DNA of 35,033 bases from Deltaproteobacteria bacterium (GTDB taxonomy: Bacteria > Myxococcota_A > Polyangia > Polyangiales > JAFGIB01), in contig JAFGIB010000460.1 in the NCBI GenBank assembly GCA_016929805.1, forward strand, positions 1 to 35,033, read 5' to 3'. The notes under the pieces were generated by a model. It was given only the letters and a program-made list of their open reading frames with translations. It was not told the DNA's origin and ran no database searches. Of the stretch, positions 34,032 to 35,033 are shown in pieces. The translations under genes and the position numbers were made by a program. The stretch's first letter is position 1, and each line of letters begins with the position of its first letter.

Positions 34032-34099
34032 AAGGCTATTGGATTTCTCCGATTAGTTTTTGACTTCGACACGCGCGCATAGGATACCTGAAGTGCATT

Positions 34100-34105
34100 A
34101 CTATA
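34100..34105 (-). promoter_or_regulatory. Possible -10 element (TATAGT) of the amidotransferase operon
   Basis: Minus strand CGATATAGT contains TATAGT (5 of 6 consensus bases), about 70 nt upstream of the amidotransferase ATG, in the 175-nt divergent region shared with the thioesterase. No good -35 is seen. The same 9-mer precedes the HEAT operon. Confidence 0.3.
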
Positions 34106-34206
34106 TCGTAACGGCCATCTCCCGTCTAATAACCCATCGGTAGAGCCAAACCCGTAATGCGCGATTCTTGCGCGCGCGAAACGGACGGATAACAAGAGAG
34201 CAATTG

Positions 34207-34701
34207 ATGAAACACGGAGCATTTCAAGATCACTATTCGGACGAAACCTCGTACTGCTACGGATGCGGTCGATTTAACGAACACGGATTGCGGATAAAAT
34301 CCTATTGGGATGAAGAGGGTGTAAGAACCGTCTGCCGCTTTCGCCCTTCTCGGGTCTATACCGCCCTTCCGGGTTACGTTTACGGCGGTTTGATCGCGTC
34401 GCTGATCGACTGTCACGGCACCGGGTCGGCCGCTGCTTTCGCGCATCACGCCTCGGGCCTTGAGCTCGGAAGCGATCCAAGTCTGCGATTCGTCACGGCG
34501 TCGCTGCACGTCGACTTCCTGGCGCCCACGCCGATTGAATGTGAGCTCGTCTTACTCGGGTTTTTAGATGAGATAAAAGGAAGAAGAGTCGTGGTTCGAG
34601 TGGAGCTGAGGGCGAAAGGCGAGCTTTGCGCCAAAGGACGCGTGGTTGCTGTTCGGCCGCGCCGGTTACCGATTAATAACGGTAAAAGCCCTGATCGATA
34701 G
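34207..34701 (+). CDS. PaaI-type hotdog thioesterase
   Basis: A 164-residue protein of the hotdog-fold 4HBT/PaaI group. A short N-terminal CYGCGRFNEHGLRI motif, common in this subgroup, precedes the hotdog helix with YGGLIASLIDCHGTGSA. The Asp in that helix is the usual catalytic or positioning residue. VDFLAPTP and the final strand complete the fold. These enzymes hydrolyse acyl-CoA or acyl-ACP thioesters. It is divergent from the operon encoding a ligase and ACP, so an editing or release role on that carrier is possible but unproven. The ATG at 34207 has AGAGAG 6 nt upstream; the frame is open to 34168 but without a ribosome site. Confidence 0.82.
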   Translation: MKHGAFQDHYSDETSYCYGCGRFNEHGLRIKSYWDEEGVRTVCRFRPSRVYTALPGYVYGGLIASLIDCHGTGSAAAFAHHASGLELGSDPSLRFVTASLHVDFLAPTPIECELVLLGFLDEIKGRRVVVRVELRAKGELCAKGRVVAVRPRRLPINNGKSPDR

Positions 34702-34729
34702 AATCTTGTGAGGCCTGAACACCTATTTC

Positions 34730-34760
34730 AAAACAACATTTTACCGGTTTTATGTTGTTT
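34730..34760. repeat. AT-rich dyad around ACCGGT
   Basis: AAACAACAT and ATGTTGTTT form a perfect 9-bp inverted repeat separated by TTTACCGGTTTT, itself centred on the palindrome ACCGGT. It starts 28 nt past the thioesterase stop and is followed by ATATTTTT, so it could be an operator or an AT-rich terminator. Confidence 0.45.
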
Positions 34761-34809
34761 CCATATTTTTAATCGCGCTGTTCCTCTTAAAAAAAGTCTG
34801 AAGCGCAAT

Positions 34810-34840
34810 GCCCCGCGTTATCGATTTGGGGCCCTTTTTT
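34810..34840 (+). terminator. Intrinsic terminator candidate
   Basis: GCCCC, a 13-nt loop, GGGGC, then CC and six T. It lies 108 nt after the thioesterase stop. The stem is GC-rich but short and separated from the T-run by two bases. Confidence 0.5.
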
Positions 34841-34880
34841 ACGCGCGAGATTGAGGCGTGATCAACGATTTTCCTTAGAA

Positions 34881-34969
34881 CCAAAATGAGCGTTCAATCC
34901 GTGGCTGAGAACCGCGTGATCTTTTTCTAAAAAAAGCTGTTTTAGAGCTGAGCCATCCCCTCATTTTGG
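34881..34969 (+). ncRNA. Candidate structured leader RNA
   Basis: CCAAAATGAG (34881-34890) pairs perfectly with CTCATTTTGG (34960-34969). Inside, TGGCT (34902-34906) pairs with AGCCA (34951-34955), and inside that CTAAAA (34927-34932) pairs with TTTTAG (34940-34945). Three nested stems upstream of a ribosome-site-like sequence at the window end suggest a cis-regulatory leader. No known riboswitch consensus was recognised. Confidence 0.3.
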
Positions 34970-35033
34970 CAAGATTCAAATTCCCCTTGTTTTATAGAGT
35001 TTCGCAAACCTTTTTGTAGGGATTCCGGAGAAG

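Larger units (their letters stand above)
34702..35033. other. Gene-free 332-nt right end with multiple inverted repeats
   Basis: No open frame here looks real. The stretch contains, in order, an AT-rich dyad (34730-34760), an intrinsic-terminator-like hairpin (34810-34840), a nested long-range stem structure (34881-34969) and a Shine-Dalgarno-like CCGGAG near 35025-35030. The last suggests that a rightward gene starts just past the window edge. Confidence 0.5.

Noticed and set aside
34058..34088. TTGACT on the plus strand upstream of the thioesterase
   Set aside because: The only -10-like sequences (TAGGAT, GATACC) have wrong spacing or poor matches.

Overview
The window looks like chromosomal DNA of a Myxococcota-like (former deltaproteobacterial) Gram-negative bacterium of moderate-to-high G+C. 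This is an inference from three hallmarks: a secreted cysteine-rich protein with MopE-type CDG-x-DNDCDG and GCET/NCGxC repeats, a lipoprotein ending in an AgmX/PglI-type C-terminal domain, and a gltX followed directly by a CPBP membrane protease. There is no tRNA, rRNA, CRISPR array, transposase, integrase or phage gene. Coding is dense, mostly on the minus strand, with many 1-8 nt junctions that point to operons.

Layout. (1) 100-7450, minus strand: an envelope block made of a signal-peptide HEAT-repeat protein, a PQQ-propeller/HEAT/AgmX-C lipoprotein that overlaps it, a membrane protein with an embedded spermidine-synthase-like domain, and the cysteine-rich protein. (2) 7592-11719: two paralogous, divergently transcribed GT-C membrane glycosyltransferases. 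(3) 11931-14905, plus strand: a membrane-anchored unknown protein, phosphatidylserine synthase (pssA) and a short-chain dehydrogenase. (4) 14912-19149, minus strand: a GT39-type glycosyltransferase coupled to an unknown membrane-anchored partner, and a processive GT2 resembling cellulose/glucomannan synthases. (5) 19354-24513, minus strand: an active/inactive M16 peptidase pair, gltX and the CPBP protein. (6) 24655-25404: a SAM methyltransferase. (7) 25438-34031, minus strand: a long probable operon of glutamine-dependent amidotransferase, acyl carrier protein, AMP-forming ligase, NadE-like synthetase, alanine racemase and an outer-membrane barrel protein, followed after 152 nt by a DPM1-GtrA fusion. 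(8) 34207-34701: a hotdog thioesterase, followed by about 330 nt of non-coding DNA rich in inverted repeats.

The best candidate for an undescribed system is the amidotransferase-ACP-ligase-NadE-like-alanine racemase operon. The first three enzyme types resemble the trio that accompanies exosortase/PEP-CTERM polysaccharide loci and O-antigen amidation loci, but no exosortase is present here. The ACP lies 1 nt from the ligase, and alanine racemase is part of the same transcription unit. I infer a pathway that activates a small carboxylic acid, perhaps an amino acid, on the carrier protein and uses amide chemistry to decorate an envelope glycan or lipid. The substrate cannot be read from sequence. 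The number of glycosyltransferases in the window (five, or four families) suits a region devoted to surface glycan synthesis.

All calls are from reading translated sequence and motifs; no database search was run. Promoters and terminators are by-eye consensus matches and are the least certain entries.
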